Shown here piece by piece: positions 46,011 to 59,100 of a stretch of DNA of 64,000 nucleotides. The notes beneath the pieces are model-generated. The model was not told where the DNA came from. It ran no database searches and saw nothing but the letters and a program-made list of their open reading frames with translations. The position numbers and the translations under genes are program-made. Source of the DNA: Viola odorata. Taxonomy: Eukaryota > Streptophyta > Magnoliopsida > Malpighiales > Violaceae. Position 1 is the stretch's first letter. Every line of letters starts with the position of its first letter. The stretch lies in NCBI GenBank assembly GCA_963691705.1, contig OY829542.1:3268188-3332187 (forward strand), read 5' to 3'.

Positions 46011-46268
46011 GAATGGTGGAAGAAGAAGGTCTTGGAAGTCTTCGTTTCTGGATTCATGACCCGTTTCAAGGGTAATTTTTCTAACCCTGCCCAGGTTGCT
46101 GATGATGTTTTCTCCTCCTCCTTTTTCTTTTTTAATCTCCTCTCTCGCACGCTGCTGCCTTTTGGACAAATAACTCGCGTCGCTCTCTCTTTCTAGTCTG
46201 AGACTCCTGGTATTCTCTTTGTGAAGGTACACACCCTTTCTTTCCTCGTCACTTCTCTTTATTTGGGC

Positions 46269-48559
46269 ATGGCTAAAACTAAGAAGCCTTCCGAGGAAGG
46301 GGATCCTCAAGGGTCCGCCGGGGAAGAAAAAATTAATATTACCCCCACTTCTCTCTATACTCTGCCCTTAGTTAATCGCAAGCTTGCTGAGTGCAATGCG
46401 CGATTTCCCAAAGAATATCCCGTGCGTGCTGCTTCTGAATTACTTCGCCTGAACAACGTTCTGCCCGGTAACAGTAGAATATTGTATGCTAAGTTGTTTG
46501 ATCATGGGTTTTGTCTTCCTCTTGATCCGCTTGTCAAGTTGCTGTTGGCTGATTCTGATTTGGCTCCGGCTCAGTTGAGCCCTAACGCGATTTGTGTTGT
46601 TAGTGCCTTTGCCGCACTGTGCCGTTTCAAGGGGATCGAGTCTCCCACTTTGGCCTTGCTTCATGACATTTTCCAGTTGTATTCTCGTAAGGGGGTGATA
46701 TCAATATCCCTCGTTATGAAGATGGCTCATTGAATCCCTTTACCTGGAAGCTTATGGGCATCGAGTCTTCTGTTCCTCATTGGAAAGAATAATTTTTCAT
46801 TATTGATTTGCCCGAGCCGTTATGGAGGGCCGGCTTCAATGAGAAAATTAAAGATGGAGCTTGGGGCCATCGGAAACCCCTTTCTGATCCAGAAGATGGC
46901 TGGTTGAAGACGCTACTTCAACTAGATTTCAGCGTTGATGCCCGAAAAGTGGCTAACGGTCTGGATATGGAACAGTACAAGAAGGGTGAGCGTTTGACCT
47001 TTTTCTTTTGTATTGCCAAGAGGTACTAACGCTAACGTTTCTGTAACTGTGCAGTGCCTCCGCCTGGTTGGGAGCCTGAGTATTTCCGGAGGAAAAGGAA
47101 ACAGGAACAAAGGAAGAAAGCTGCAGCCGAAGCCAGGGCTGCTGCTACTGCTGCTGAAGGAGAAAACACTGTTACCGCTACGGGCACTACCCAATCGTCG
47201 CCTCCTCGCACCCTCGTTGCAAGGAAGAAAAGGGCGAGGAAAACACGTGTCACGCAACCCGTTTCCTCCCAAACTGTTGTTTGTTCGGGGGCGACAGCTG
47301 ATCCCATTCCTATCGGAGTACCTCTTGTTTCTTCAGTCACCCAGGTGTGTATTCATTTCTTTCTACGGTTTTCTTCTATTTCGCATAATTTTCTTATCAT
47401 ACTCTGCGTTTTCTAGGAAGCTGTCACTGTTTTTGTTCAGTCAACCTCTCAAGGTGACATGCCTGTCGCTGAGGTCCTTCGAGAGCGTTAGAAGAGGGCT
47501 CGCTATGAGCTTCAGCACAACCCATCTTCTTCTGCTGCTAATCCTTCTCTGAATATCCCTGAGGGCAAGGGTATTCCTGTTGACCAATCGCAGGGTATTG
47601 ATTTCGGTGGTGGTCCTCACATTTTAGGTGGTTCCTCAATCTTCTCCACTGCGACAGGCTATAACCCGAGTGCCCTTAATCTTGAAGCACTTGGGGGAGA
47701 CTGGTCCCCTGTGCCTAACACGGGAGGTTCCAGTAGTCGACCTCCTTCTCCTACCGCTCTGCTCTTTGTCCCGATGTCTCCTCCCCCTATCGCGAGAGGT
47801 GGCCCTGCTCCCGCTTTGATAGCCGGTGTCTCTCATTATAGTCCTCCCCTCATGCCTACTCATCATCTTAGTTTGCGCTCCTTCAGGGACAACATTTTGC
47901 AGTTTCCTGCCGAGGCTGATCACGATACCATCCTCGCGTCTACCTCTTATCTGGCGGCCGAAATTATGTCTCTTCCGAGGGAGAGGGATGCCTTCGCGGC
48001 TAGGAGCGAGCAGGAGCGTATAAACTTTCTTTGCTCCCAAGCATTATCTGTATTCTGCCATCTCCATTACTTGGATGAGGAGAATGCTAGGGTCGTAGCA
48101 AACGGACAGGGAGAGATAAACAGGTTGCTGAACGAGCGGCAGAGTTTTGTGGATGCCCTTAACGTTGCCAACCAAGAGACAGAGACTGTCCGACAGGAGG
48201 TGACGACTGTTAAGCAAGAACTAGAGGTTGTCAAGCTTGCTCTGGAGGAGGAGAAACGGAAGAGTGCCAATATGACCGAACGCCTTTCTCGGGAGGAGAA
48301 TGAGTTGCGTCAGGAGAGGCAGAGGAATGCCGAGCTATCTACCGATCTTGCTCTAAACGCTGAGAAGAACCAGTGGTACTTGAAGGAAGGCGGAGGGCTC
48401 ATGTCGAAGGCTTTGATGCATCATTATGGGGTAGAAAAACTCTGTATTGATGATCTCTCCGCGTATTTTGATAGTAGAATCTCCACTGTTACTGATGACG
48501 GCTTCTATCAATGGAAATCACAACAGCAAGGAGGAACCAATGCACCGCCCGCTCCTTAG
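46269..48559 (+). pseudogene. G2 antisense ORF d, second 'Transposase_28'-like protein, broken
   Basis: Begins M-A-K-T-K-K. N-terminal domain shows SRILYAKLFDHGFCLPLD and LSPNAICVVSAFAALCRFKG, aligned with ORF c. Breaks: a one-base deletion in a G run (46691-46695), TAA at 46790-46792 and TAG at 47490-47492. Introns: 46986-47054 and 47345-47416. The middle is basic (RRKRKQEQRKKAAAEARA). The C-terminal part (47493-48559) is an uninterrupted frame of linker plus a long coiled coil (QETETVRQEVTTVKQELEVV). Homologous to ORF c but strongly diverged, so the duplication is old. Confidence 0.72.
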
Positions 48560-49019
48560 GCTTTGAGTTTTAGATGTATTCTGATTTTTACGGCTACTGA
48601 GCCCTTCCTTGTTTTGTAATATTGACAATATCACTCATTGCCTTGGTTAGGCCACCCTTTTTGAACGAAATTTCCTTGTCTGCTTTGCTTCATAATACTG
48701 CTTGCGCGATTATTCACCCGTGGCGTTTGCTGCCGCGTTTCAGTAGATATGTCCATTTTGCTCTCGTATGTCTTTTCGTACAGGTTCTTCGGCCGCCTTT
48801 TTGATGGCCTTATCATTGCCCTCTGACAGCATTTCCAAGAATGAATCGGCGTTGCTCACATTCATACTGCTCCCTGTTGTTAGGGGAAGCTTTCTTGCCC
48901 TGTTAGGCCTGCTGCGACGGTGTTGTTGCAGTATGGATGCCTTTCCAGCCTTACTTCACCGGGTATCGCCCGCTCAGTTACTAGTTGGGGTATCATTTCC
49001 TTCCTTTCGTCGAAGGTTG
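48560..49019. other. Spacer between antisense ORF d and the tandem array
   Basis: No supported coding sequence; probably the 3' end of ORF d transcripts and the 3' UTR of G2 pol, which run toward each other here. Confidence 0.5.
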
Positions 49020-49520
49020 GCTTGGGGAGTACCTCGTCTTAGTGAGCTGTCTGATCATGACCAGCCATCACAAGGATAGGATTTTCACTCCCAAGCGTTG
49101 AAACCTCGCGTCTCTGGAACGTGCCTCGTCTCAATGGGCCGTCTGTGTGAGCACGGTTACCACAAGGATAGTATTTTTACTTCCAGGACGGAGTTGGTCT
49201 CTCCTTGGGGTCGTGCCTCGCCTTAATGGGCCATCTATGGAAGCACGGTTGCCACAAGGATAGGATTTTCACTCCCAAGGATACCGGGGCGTGCCTCGTC
49301 TTAATGGGTCATCTATGTGAGCACGGTTGCCACAAGGATAGGATTTTCACTCCCGGGGGCGTTTGGGGTCGTGCCTCGTCTTAATGGGTCGTCTATGTGA
49401 GCACGGTTACCACAAGGATAGGATTTTCACTCCCAACGCTTAGCCATGCCAGGGCGTGCCTCGTCTTAGTGAGCTGTCTGATCAGGACCAGCCATCACAA
49501 GGATAGGATTTTCACCCCTG
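49020..49520. repeat. G2 tandem array, six copies of 78-92 bp
   Basis: Core blocks cgtgcctcgtcttaatggg and cacaaggataggattttcac recur. The ggatag block starts at 49074, 49166, 49258, 49336, 49416 and 49501. The first and last units share a gtgagctgtctgatca variant. It lies directly after pol, as in other Tat-group elements. Confidence 0.9.
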
Positions 49521-49611
49521 GCATTCTTCACTTATCTGCATTTTATCAACAGCAAACGCACAGGAAAATATATCTTGTTAGAATAGCATTGATATTACCA
49601 GATAGGATGGG

Positions 49612-52600
49612 CTAGTTCCTGGTGTGGTATAGCTTCAGCCGAGCTATATTCCAAGAGTTTTGCAGGGGCATTCCATCGAGCGTTTCCAAGTGGTAAGCTC
49701 CTCTTCCCACGACACGGGTGACGCGATACGGTCCATCCCAGTTTGGGCTGAGTTTTCCCATGCGTTGCCCTGCCGCTCGTCTATCTCTGAGCACTAAATC
49801 TCCAGCTTTGAGCAATCGCTCTTTCACTTGCCGGTTGTGGTATTGTGCCATTTTTCTTTTGTAGTGCATAGTTTTCAGGAGAGTTTCCTCATGTGTTTCC
49901 GGTAGGGCGTCAAGGTTAGCACGTAACCTTCCCTCATTATTTTCTTCTTTGAAATGAGCCACCCGAAGGCTTATCGTCCCGATCTCAACCGGTGTGACAG
50001 CTTCGGTTCTGAATGCTAACGCAAACGGGGTCTCTCCGGTGCTGGCCTTGACAGTCATGCGATAGGCCCATAGTACGTATGGCAGTTCGTCTGGCCATTT
50101 CTTTTTGGAACCTTCCAGGTTTCTTTTGATGCCACTAAGGATGTTGCGGTTGGTTACTTCTACCTGGCCATTGGTTTGAGGGTGCACCACGGAAGAGAAC
50201 CTTTGTTCGATCTGAAATTCCGCACACTGATCCCTGAAGAATTGGCTTGTGAACTGTGTTCCATTGTCGCTAACCAGTATGCACGGCACCCCGAATCGCA
50301 TAATGACTTGGCATTTGAAAAAATGCCAAAAATTTTCAGTGGTGATGGTGGCTAACGCCTCGGCTTCGGCCCATTTTGTGAAGTAGTCTACCGCCACGAC
50401 CACGAATTTCAACTGAGATCTAGCCTTTGGAAACGGGCATAAAATATCAATGCCCCGTTTAGCAAACGGGCATGGAGCGATTATTTCTGAAATTTGCACG
50501 ACCGGTTTTCGAGGAATCTTAGCATATTCCTGACATTTCTGACAGGTTTTCACGAAGTTATGGCAATCTCCTCGTATAGTGGGCCAGTAGAATCCCGACC
50601 GAAAGACTTGGGCTACCAGTGTATCGCTGGTGATGTGCATACCGCATATCCCTTCGTGAATTTCTCGCAACACATGCAACCCTTCTTGTTCCGTTATGCA
50701 TTTAGCGACTGGGTGGGAGAAGCACCTCCGTATTAATTCTCCATTGTAATATATACATCGCGCCGCCCATTTCAGGACTTTTCTTCTTTCCGTAATTTCT
50801 TCCGGTAGCCTATCATGTTTCAGATATTCTACCACTGGGGTTCTCCAGTCACTTTCTATTTCCTCCACACAAAACGATGCTTGCTCTTCCATGAAAGAGG
50901 GTGTGGATAACTCCCCGTAGTGCACTTCGTTGGGTATGGAGGCTTCCACGTTGGCTGCCATCTTGGCGAGGCTATCAACCTCTTCATTATTTTCTTTGGG
51001 GATATGTTCAAAGGTGACCCGAGTGCCTTTTCTCTGCATCTCCGACAGCTCACGCTTTACTTTGGCCAAGTATTGAATCATGATGGGTTCTCGGGCTTGG
51101 GAGTTTCCTAGGACTTGATCCATTATCAATTTAGAGTCTCCTCGTATTTTTAGGCGCAAGCCGCATTCCTCCTCCGCAACGATAGAGGCTTCGACGGAGA
51201 AGTTGTTTCCAATTCTGAGTCCTGCCAGCAGCGCCTCGTATTCAGCGGCATTGTTGGATAACGGCTGCAGGATTCTGATGGCGTATCGCATTTCCATACC
51301 GTCTGGTCCCACCAGGAAAATACCTGCACCTGCTAGCTCTTGATTTTTTGCTCCGTCCACATGAATAACCCATGAGTTCGCTAACATTTCCGGGAATTGT
51401 AGGCATGAATTTTCTGGTTCTTCCTCTGACAGGTCTGCCGACGCATCTTTGGTGAATGTGCATTCCGCTATGAAGTCTGCTAACGCTTAGGCTTTAATTG
51501 CCGGTCTGGCTTTGTACTGCAACCCATATTGTTCGAGCTCGATTGCCTAGATCAACATCATCCCTGAAGACTCAGGCTTTCTAAAGATTTTTCTCAGCGG
51601 CTGATCAGTGAGCATAGTGACAGGGTGGGCTTGGAAGTATCGGTCCATCTTTCTCGTTGCCTGTATTAGGGCAAGTGTTATCTTCTCGATGCGAGGGTAT
51701 CGCAGCTCAGCATCTTTCAATATGTGACTCGCGAAAAATACAGGGCGGTGTACATGCCCTTCACTTCGCACAAGGACGGCGCTGACTACTTCGTCAGCTA
51801 CTCCCAAGTATAGATATAGCTCGTCGCCGGACTCAGGCCTCGTTAGCACTAGATCGGATGACAAGTAAGATTTCAGCCCTGCAAACGCATTTTCACATTC
51901 CTCTGTCCACCCGAATGGGGCCTTGTTTCGAATGACCTTGAAAAAAGGCAGGCATCTCTCGCCTTGCTTAGATATGAACTGTCCTAACGCGATGATGCGG
52001 CCGGTGAGCTTCTGTATTTCTTTGACGGCCCGAGGGGATATCATGTCCTGAATGACCTTTATCTTTGAAGGGTTGGGTTGGATACCCTTCCGGCTGACCA
52101 CGTAGCCCAAGAATTTACCCGTTTGGAATGCGAACATACACTTTCGTGGATTCAGCTTCATTTTGTACTTTTCCATCACATTGAAAACTTCTTCCAAGTC
52201 AGCAAGGTGGTCTTTGAAGCTTCGACTTTTGATCAGGATATCGTCCACGTAAGCCTCTATATTTTTCCCTATTTGCTTTTTGAAAACCTTATTCGCCATG
52301 CGCTGGAACGTTGCTCCGGCATTCTTCAGCCCGAACGGCATTGCGGTGTAGCAATATGTAGCCCTAGGGGTGATGAAGGCAGTTTTTTCTTCGTCTTCTA
52401 TGACCATAGGGATTTGGTGATACCCCGAGTTGGCATCTAGGGAGCTTAGATAAGCGTATCCAGTAGTTTGGTCGACCAGCTGATCAATTCGAGGAAGGGG
52501 ATAACAATCTTTGGGACAAGCATTGTTCAGGTCGGTGAAATCAATGCACATGCGCCAATCTCCGTTGGGCTTTGGAACTAACACCGGGTTAGCTAGCCAG

Positions 52601-53466
52601 GTTGGGTATTGGACTTCTCGGATGAACCCCGCATCCATGAGTTTTAGTAACTCTTTCTCGATAGCTACCACTTTCCCTGATGAAAAAGCACGTCGTTTCT
52701 GCTGAATAGGCTTGGCATCAGGGCTAACGTTTAGTCGATGTTCCGCAATTTCTCGCGAGATTCCGGGTATGCCCGCTGGTTTCCATTGGAATTCTCCCTT
52801 GCATTTTCTTAACAGCCGGGTTAGTTGCACGTTCTCTTCGGGGCTCAGTTTCTCGCTGACCAAGAGATTCGCTTCACTGTCCTCACCGATAGGCATTGAC
52901 ATCATCTGATCTAGCGGCTGAGTGCGTTTTTCTTCTTTATTGTCGAAAGGATCGTCTGCCACGCAAACGTAGCGGTCACAACTCCTTTGAGTCATAAGTG
53001 AATAACACTCAACTGCCAGTTTCTGGTCTCCTTTGATTGAGACCACGCCGTCCCACGAGGGGTATTTCATCCGCAGGTATTTTTGGGATATCGCTGCCCC
53101 GAAACGATTGAGGAACGGTCGCCCCAGTATGGCGTTATATGGTAACGTTAGGTCCACGACCAGGAATAATAGCTCTTCAGATCGCTTGGAGGTGTCTTCT
53201 CGGAAGTACACTGGCAAGGATGTTATTCCGGCTACCGGAATCGGTACCCCATCAATCCCAACAATTGGCCTCGTGCATGGCACTAGCTCGCCGTCAGGGC
53301 GTTTCATCAAGTTGTATGCTTCCAACGAAAATAGATTTACTGCGCTCCCGTTGTCAACAAGGGTTCTTCTCACCCCGTGACTTCCAATGACGGGTGTTAC
53401 TACCAACGCGTCGTTATGCGGGAAAATAATGCCTTTTTTGTCTTCTTCTGAGAAGGACAATATCAT
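49612..53466 (-). pseudogene. G2 pol: protease, RT, RNase H, second RNase H, integrase
   Basis: One frame throughout, broken by TAG at 51547-51549 and TAA at 51487-51489. Protease: LVDNGSAVNLF (Asp-Asn-Gly rather than Asp-Thr/Ser-Gly). RT: FTDLNNACPKDCYPLPRID, LDANSGYHQIPM and YVDD. First RNase H remnant: about 51560-51850. Second, archaeal-type RNase H: VIHVDGAKN, NNAAEYEALLAGL and GDSKLIMDQV hold Asp, Glu, Asp. Integrase: Asp in RGIDILCPF, Asp in SDNGTQF, Glu in NGQVEVTNRN. The FTDLN-ACPKD-YPLP and LDANSGYHQI strings, together with two RNase H domains, point to the Tat group. Confidence 0.9.
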
Positions 53467-53499
53467 TCTGTCTAAGGCACTGATCGCCTCAATTTTTAC

Positions 53500-55545
53500 C
53501 TGCGCGTTCTCTCACTTGCGCTTTTCTCCAGGATTGGCCGTTTGTGGCAGGGCCTCCTCGAATTAGGGTGTTCCCCCGACGATGATATTAATCATAGGCA
53601 TCTGATCGCTATGGACAACGAGAGCTTCTCTATTCTGTCCAAGGGGAATTGCGTTAGCCCCCGTGGCTTGTGAAGGCGTTTGCCTCTGGTCAGTTGTCAT
53701 TCCAGTTGGGTTGTTCCTGGATCCTTCTCTTACCTTGGTGGCAAATTCTCCAAGGTAGCCCTCTTCGACCAATCGCTCTATGGCCAGTTTCAGTTCTCTG
53801 CATACATCTGTCGAATGTCCCTTGACCTTGTGGAACTTGCAATACGCGTTTTCCCTTCCCCCATGATCACTCCTGGCTTCACAGGAGCTGGGTATCGAAT
53901 GGGCAGATTTCGCTGTTGGACTATCGCTAGGATTTCCGCCTTTGGGAGTATAAGAGATGGAAGGTCAGGATCATATATCCGGCCCTTTGGCGGATCTGCT
54001 TGTTTCCGAGTGGGGGACCCTCCGGATCTTCCTTTCGAGAAATTACCTCTCTGCCGGTTAGAGGCCTTGGCAGTATGCTCTTTTCGTTGTCCATGATCCT
54101 CAGTGGGTCGTGTGTCAGGGGCGCTGCTATGCGGGGCGTTAGGGGCCAAGTATGGGTCCGTTGGCATGTTTCGGATCCATTCCCTATTTTCCTCCTCTTC
54201 CATCCTCGCATAATTATGCGCTTTTAGTCTCAACGCATTCAGGGTTAACGGCGGGTCCACCGTTAACGTGTCTCTCAATTTTCCGTATTGACAATTGTAT
54301 TTCAGGACCTCAACCGCAAAATCAATAGTGACCCCTGGCGTTAGGGACATTTCAAGATCAAATCGACCTAAAAAGTCGTTCAATGATTCCTGCGGTTTTC
54401 GATGAATATCGAATAGTGCAGCTGCTGACTTCCTGATAGGAATAGCCGTGCTAAACGACTTTTGAATTTTTCTTCCAGTTGAGAAAAATTATCAATAGAC
54501 CCGGCCGGGAGTCCCTCAAACCAAAGTCGTGCCACTCCTGACAGCGTCATTACGAAGATCTGACATAGTGCAGCATCACTGCGGGTTTGGAATTGCACAA
54601 AGTCTTTCACCTTATTGAGGTGAGAAATGGGATCTTTCGTGCCATCATATGATTCTGCAGGGAGTTTCACATGCCGATGGACCCTGTGGTGCCTGACACG
54701 GTAACTGAACGGATGGCCAGCGTTAACATCAGGGACCCCACGAGGCTGATGTGGGTGTTGAATTTCAACGTCGTATCTGGGATTCTGAGGGTCATATTCT
54801 TGATGCCGCCTGGGAGATCGGTTGCGGCTTCTTGGAGTTCGAGCTCTTCGAGCTCGTCGACCTCTGCTGCTAGATATCTCACTGTATCTAGGAGATTGTT
54901 CTCGGAATATCTCCCCTCGCCGATCATCCCAGTGTTCTCTGTACTCATCACATCGGCGGGCTACCTCAGAGATAGGGATTTCCCCCCTGTATTGTCCAGA
55001 ATGTTCAACAGGTCCACGCGTGAGCGGCAGGACATTTATGGGGGCCGATGAGAAAGGTAAGGAGGACGGGAGTCCCCCAGATTGTCGGGGCGATAATGGT
55101 CATTCGTTGACAATGGACGGAGTGAAAATTACTTGGGAGGACACACCAAGTTTCGAGGCATGAGGAGTAAATCTAGCAGCCATCTCTGTCAACTGATCCA
55201 ATTGAGCTTGGAGAGCTGCTATTGAGCTTGCGAAAGGGTTGTTTGCTTCGCCTATCACGGATATACTTGCTTGGGGGGTAGAATGACTGGTTCCCGCTAT
55301 GTGGGAAAAAAGGGAACAAATCTGGAAGGTAATTTCTTCCGTACTTTGCCTAGGAGGAGGATCTGATTCTCCCACAGTGACATCTTGCACTGGGGTAGAG
55401 ATATCAGAGGTAGCGAAAGCAAAAAGTCATCGGCGGGTGTTGTAGGGGATGTTGGAGGATTGGGACAGTGCGGGATCTGACTCTGAGGCCATAACCCTTC
55501 TAGTTTCGGGGAGGAAGGAGCTTGGTTATTAAGGATGCTCACTTA
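53500..55545 (-). pseudogene. G2 gag region, frameshifted
   Basis: Gag-like segments lie in different frames. A leader frame occurs at 55545-55100. The gag core is at about 54670-54380 (LPAESYDGTKDPISHLNKV, LSGVARLWFEGLP) and 54400-53790 (LNDFLGRFDLEMS, RLKAHNYARMEEEENRE). A short zinc-binding/CRELKLAIERLVEEG stretch is at about 53860-53563. At least two frameshifts are needed (near 54410 and 53850). Confidence 0.8.
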
Positions 55546-55578
55546 ATAGAACCAACACTCTCAATGAAAGCACCAATT

Positions 55579-56140
55579 TGATAAGAATTTGTCTTCTGCT
55601 GAAGGATATATGGAGAAATTGGCCCTCTCAGATCAGTGCCCACAGCGGTCCGTAGTACCTGCAATACGCCGGAGGGGGTCTCCGGCGGAAACACTCCGAT
55701 GCTTAAGTCAGTATGTGTAGTGAATTTGGCAGAGCTTGGGCCAGTAATTCGTACTTACCTTCCTCCTTTGTGGGGGAAGTATTTATAGATGAAAATGGAG
55801 CGTTTCTGAGGGATCTGGATCATAAGGGGCGAACACTCCCGTTAGAGGGGGTTAGAATTCCCCGTTGGTGGAGTGAGCTATCGGGGTAGGTGTTACCTAT
55901 GTGAGGCAATGCCTACACCCCCAAACGGGAAGCTTGTCTTGGACTGGGATGGGATAGCGACGTCTGTCATAATAGTGTTGAGTGTAAGAACCCCCCCCCC
56001 GCTGATGTCGACCATCCCAGCGTCAGTCACATAGAGGGAGGCGATAGCCTCGATGCTGTCTTTGCGGTAGGGACAGTAGTTGTACCCTCTTCTCAGGGTG
56101 TAAGACGAAAATGCCCTTGCCGATAGGCGGATTGTTATCA
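55579..56140 (-). repeat. G2 5' LTR
   Basis: 562 bp. Just inside it on the coding strand is ttggtgctttcattgagag, a likely primer-binding site whose tRNA I do not assign. Confidence 0.92.
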
Positions 56141-56145
56141 GTGAC

Positions 56146-59100
56146 ATTTCCGAAGTAATTTCCTCCTTAAATCCCCTCCTTTTGGCACATAGACTAACTG
56201 CCCCTTCGTCATTAACAAGTCGTCCTCCACCCAAAACCTTCGAGTTTTACCTTCTTTCACGAGTGTCAATAGCGCCTGTGCAATTGAATCTGACTTCATC
56301 TGCTCTCTAATTTCCCCTCTCAGCGGGGTACTGATTTTGCTTACGCTAGCCTGAGCTATCATACTCATGGAAGCCAAGTCACTTCTTCGGCTTAGGGCAT
56401 CCGCCACTTGGTTGAACTTCCCAGCTTTGTGTTCAAAGTTCACATCGAACTCTGCTAAAATCTCCTGCCATCTAGCTTGCTTGGCAGTCAGCTTCGGTTG
56501 GGTGAGAAAGTGACTAGTCGCCATATTATCTATCTTCACTATGAAGTTAGAACCCAATAGGTAGTGACGCCATTTGGTGACACAATAAACAATGGCTAGA
56601 AGCTCCTTTTCTTGCACCGTGTATCTCCTTTCCGCGTCATTTAGCTTCCTACTCTCAAAAGCTACGGGATGTTGATTTTGGAGGAGCACCCCACCCAGCG
56701 CAAAGTCGGACGCGTCAGTTTGAACTTCATAAGGTTGTGTTGGGTCTGGGAGTGTCAATACAGGATCTTCCATCATAGCTCGTTTGATATTTCGGAATGC
56801 CTCTTCGCACTCCATAGACCACAACCAAATCACTCCCTTTTTTAGTAAGTTCGTAAGAGGGCTAATCCTCCTCGCATATCCCTCAATAAACCGTCGATAA
56901 TAGTTAGCTAAACCCAAGAATGAACGCAGTTCTGTCAGCCCACTCGGAGGTTGCTATTCCTGAATCGCTTGTACTTTACTCATATCCATGTGAATCCTGC
57001 CACGCTCGACGACATGGCCCAAGAAGTTAATCTTGGTTTGGGCAAAGGCACATTTCTCCCTTTTTACATAAAGTTGGTTCGCTTTGAGTTTGTCGAACAC
57101 AAGTCTCAGGTGTTCCAAATGCTCCTCCAAAGAGGTTGAATAAATCACAATGTCATCAATATACACAACCACAAACTTATCAAGGTAATCCCGAAAAACC
57201 TGATTCATTAGAGTGCAGAAGGTGGCATGAGCGTTGGTCAACCCGAAGGGCATTACTAAGAATTCAAAGGAACCATATCTCGTAACACAAGTTGTCTTAG
57301 CTTCATCACCTTCAGCTATTCTAACTTGATAATACCCCGATCTCAAGTCTAACTTCATGAAGAACTTCGCCCAGCTTAATTGATCAAACAGATCCGCTAT
57401 CAAAGGAAGCGGATACCGATTCTTGACCGTCACCTTATTCAACGCTCGATAATCGATACACATGCGAAGACTTCCATCGTGTTTCTTTTGGAAAAGCACC
57501 GGAGCTCCAAATGGGGACTTTGCTGGTCTAATGAACCCAGCATCCAACAATTCAGCCAATTGTTTCTGTAACTCGGCCAACTCAGGAGGGGTCATACGGT
57601 AGGCCGCCTTAGCAAGGGCTTTGGCACCGGAGATTAATTCAATCTCATGATCAATATTTCTCCATGGAGGTAAGCTTTTGGGCAACTGGTCAGGCATCAC
57701 ATCTGCGTATCCAACCAACAGCTGACTGACTACAGGTGAGCATTCCGCCAATACACTATCATCACTCCAGGAGGCCATAGCTAAGAAGGTTGCCTCTTTT
57801 CTCCTTAGGCCGCGTTTAAGTTGCATAGCCGAGAGTAGTCTTTTCTCTCTCGTAGGGCTTATCATCACTGGGATTACCACAGGTTCTTCACCCATCAGTA
57901 AAAGACAACGAGCTGATGGGACAGGAACAACTTTAGCCAAAACAAGGAAGTCCAAGCCTAGGACCACATCAAAATCGTCGATAACGGCCACTACAAAGTC
58001 TACTTTACTTTTCCAAGAGCTCATCTGTATGTCAACATTTTTCGCACTTCCCTCCGTTTCCCTTGCCTCCGAATTCACCGCCTTCAGTTTTCCCCCATCC
58101 GGGACAACTATCACTCCCAATTTTCTTGCAAAGGAATCCGACAAGAAGCTATCAATGGCACCTGTGTCAATGAGGGCTTTCATGGAATAACGTCCCATTT
58201 GGACTGTCACATACATTAAGCCTTTCGCCATTTCTTGTGTGGCCAACTGTTTCTTCAAGGCCGATAAAAAACTTTTCTCTGAAGGGTATTCACCCTGGGT
58301 TAATGCCAACACCTTCTCTGGCTCAGGGTTCATAGATCCTCGAACTATCTGCAATGCACTTAAGGTAACTTTTGTAGGGCATTCGTCCGCTTTGTGAGGA
58401 CCTTCACAGATAAAGCACGCAATAGGTCGTGGGACCCTATTGCCGAGCCTGTTAGGGCCTTGGAAGTTTGTCGGGTTCCTAGAGGGGAACCGATTCTCAC
58501 TAGTTCCAGTACTATTCCTAGTAAACTTGTTCGACCTAGCATCTGATCCATTAGACCCTCCAAATTTTCGCTTTGTCCCAACATCCGATCTATCTTCTAC
58601 TCTCTCCGCTATTGTGATTGCGTCATTCAGGGTCTTGGGATTCTGCCGGCGGACTTCATTCCTGGGGTAAGGCTTCAATCCCTGAGTAAAATTGAACAAT
58701 CTATCGGCCTCCGACATCTCCTTAATATCGAGCATAAGCGTGGAGTATTTGTTCACATATTCTCTCACAGAAATTGTTTGCACAAGCTCACGCAAGCTCA
58801 TACGAGCAGCATATTCCAAATCCTCTGGACAAAACGATTTCCTCAACTTCGCTTTAAACTCTACCCACGTAACAATGCTATTAGCGCGAGTCCTCCACCA
58901 TACTTTAGCATCGTCGGATAGTAGCATTACTACGACCGTCAGTTTCAACTCGTTTGACAAAACCTGGCACACATTGAAATAGTTTTCTACGTCAAATAAG
59001 AAATTATCTATCTCTTTCGCACTCCTCACTCCATTATAAAGTTTTGGTTGAAAACTTTTGCACTTGTTTAGTTCGGCCATCCCCATTCCTGCAGGGCCAG

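Larger units (their letters stand above)
41473..56140 (-). mobile_element. G2, large Tat-like Ty3/gypsy retrotransposon with antisense ORFs, nested in G1
   Basis: 14,668 bp with LTRs at 41473-42032 and 55579-56140 and a 5-bp duplication gtgac (41468-41472, 56141-56145). Gag-pol is on the minus strand. A second RNase H before the integrase, a post-pol tandem repeat array and antisense frames before the 3' LTR are features described for the Tat/Retand/Ogre group. It interrupts G1 pol between RNase H and integrase. LTR divergence by eye is about 13-15 differences in 560 bp. Confidence 0.94.

Noticed and set aside
46002..46310. Minus-strand frames between antisense ORFs c and d
   Set aside because: Lys/Glu- and Arg-rich mirror translations of pyrimidine-rich leader and coiled-coil sequence.
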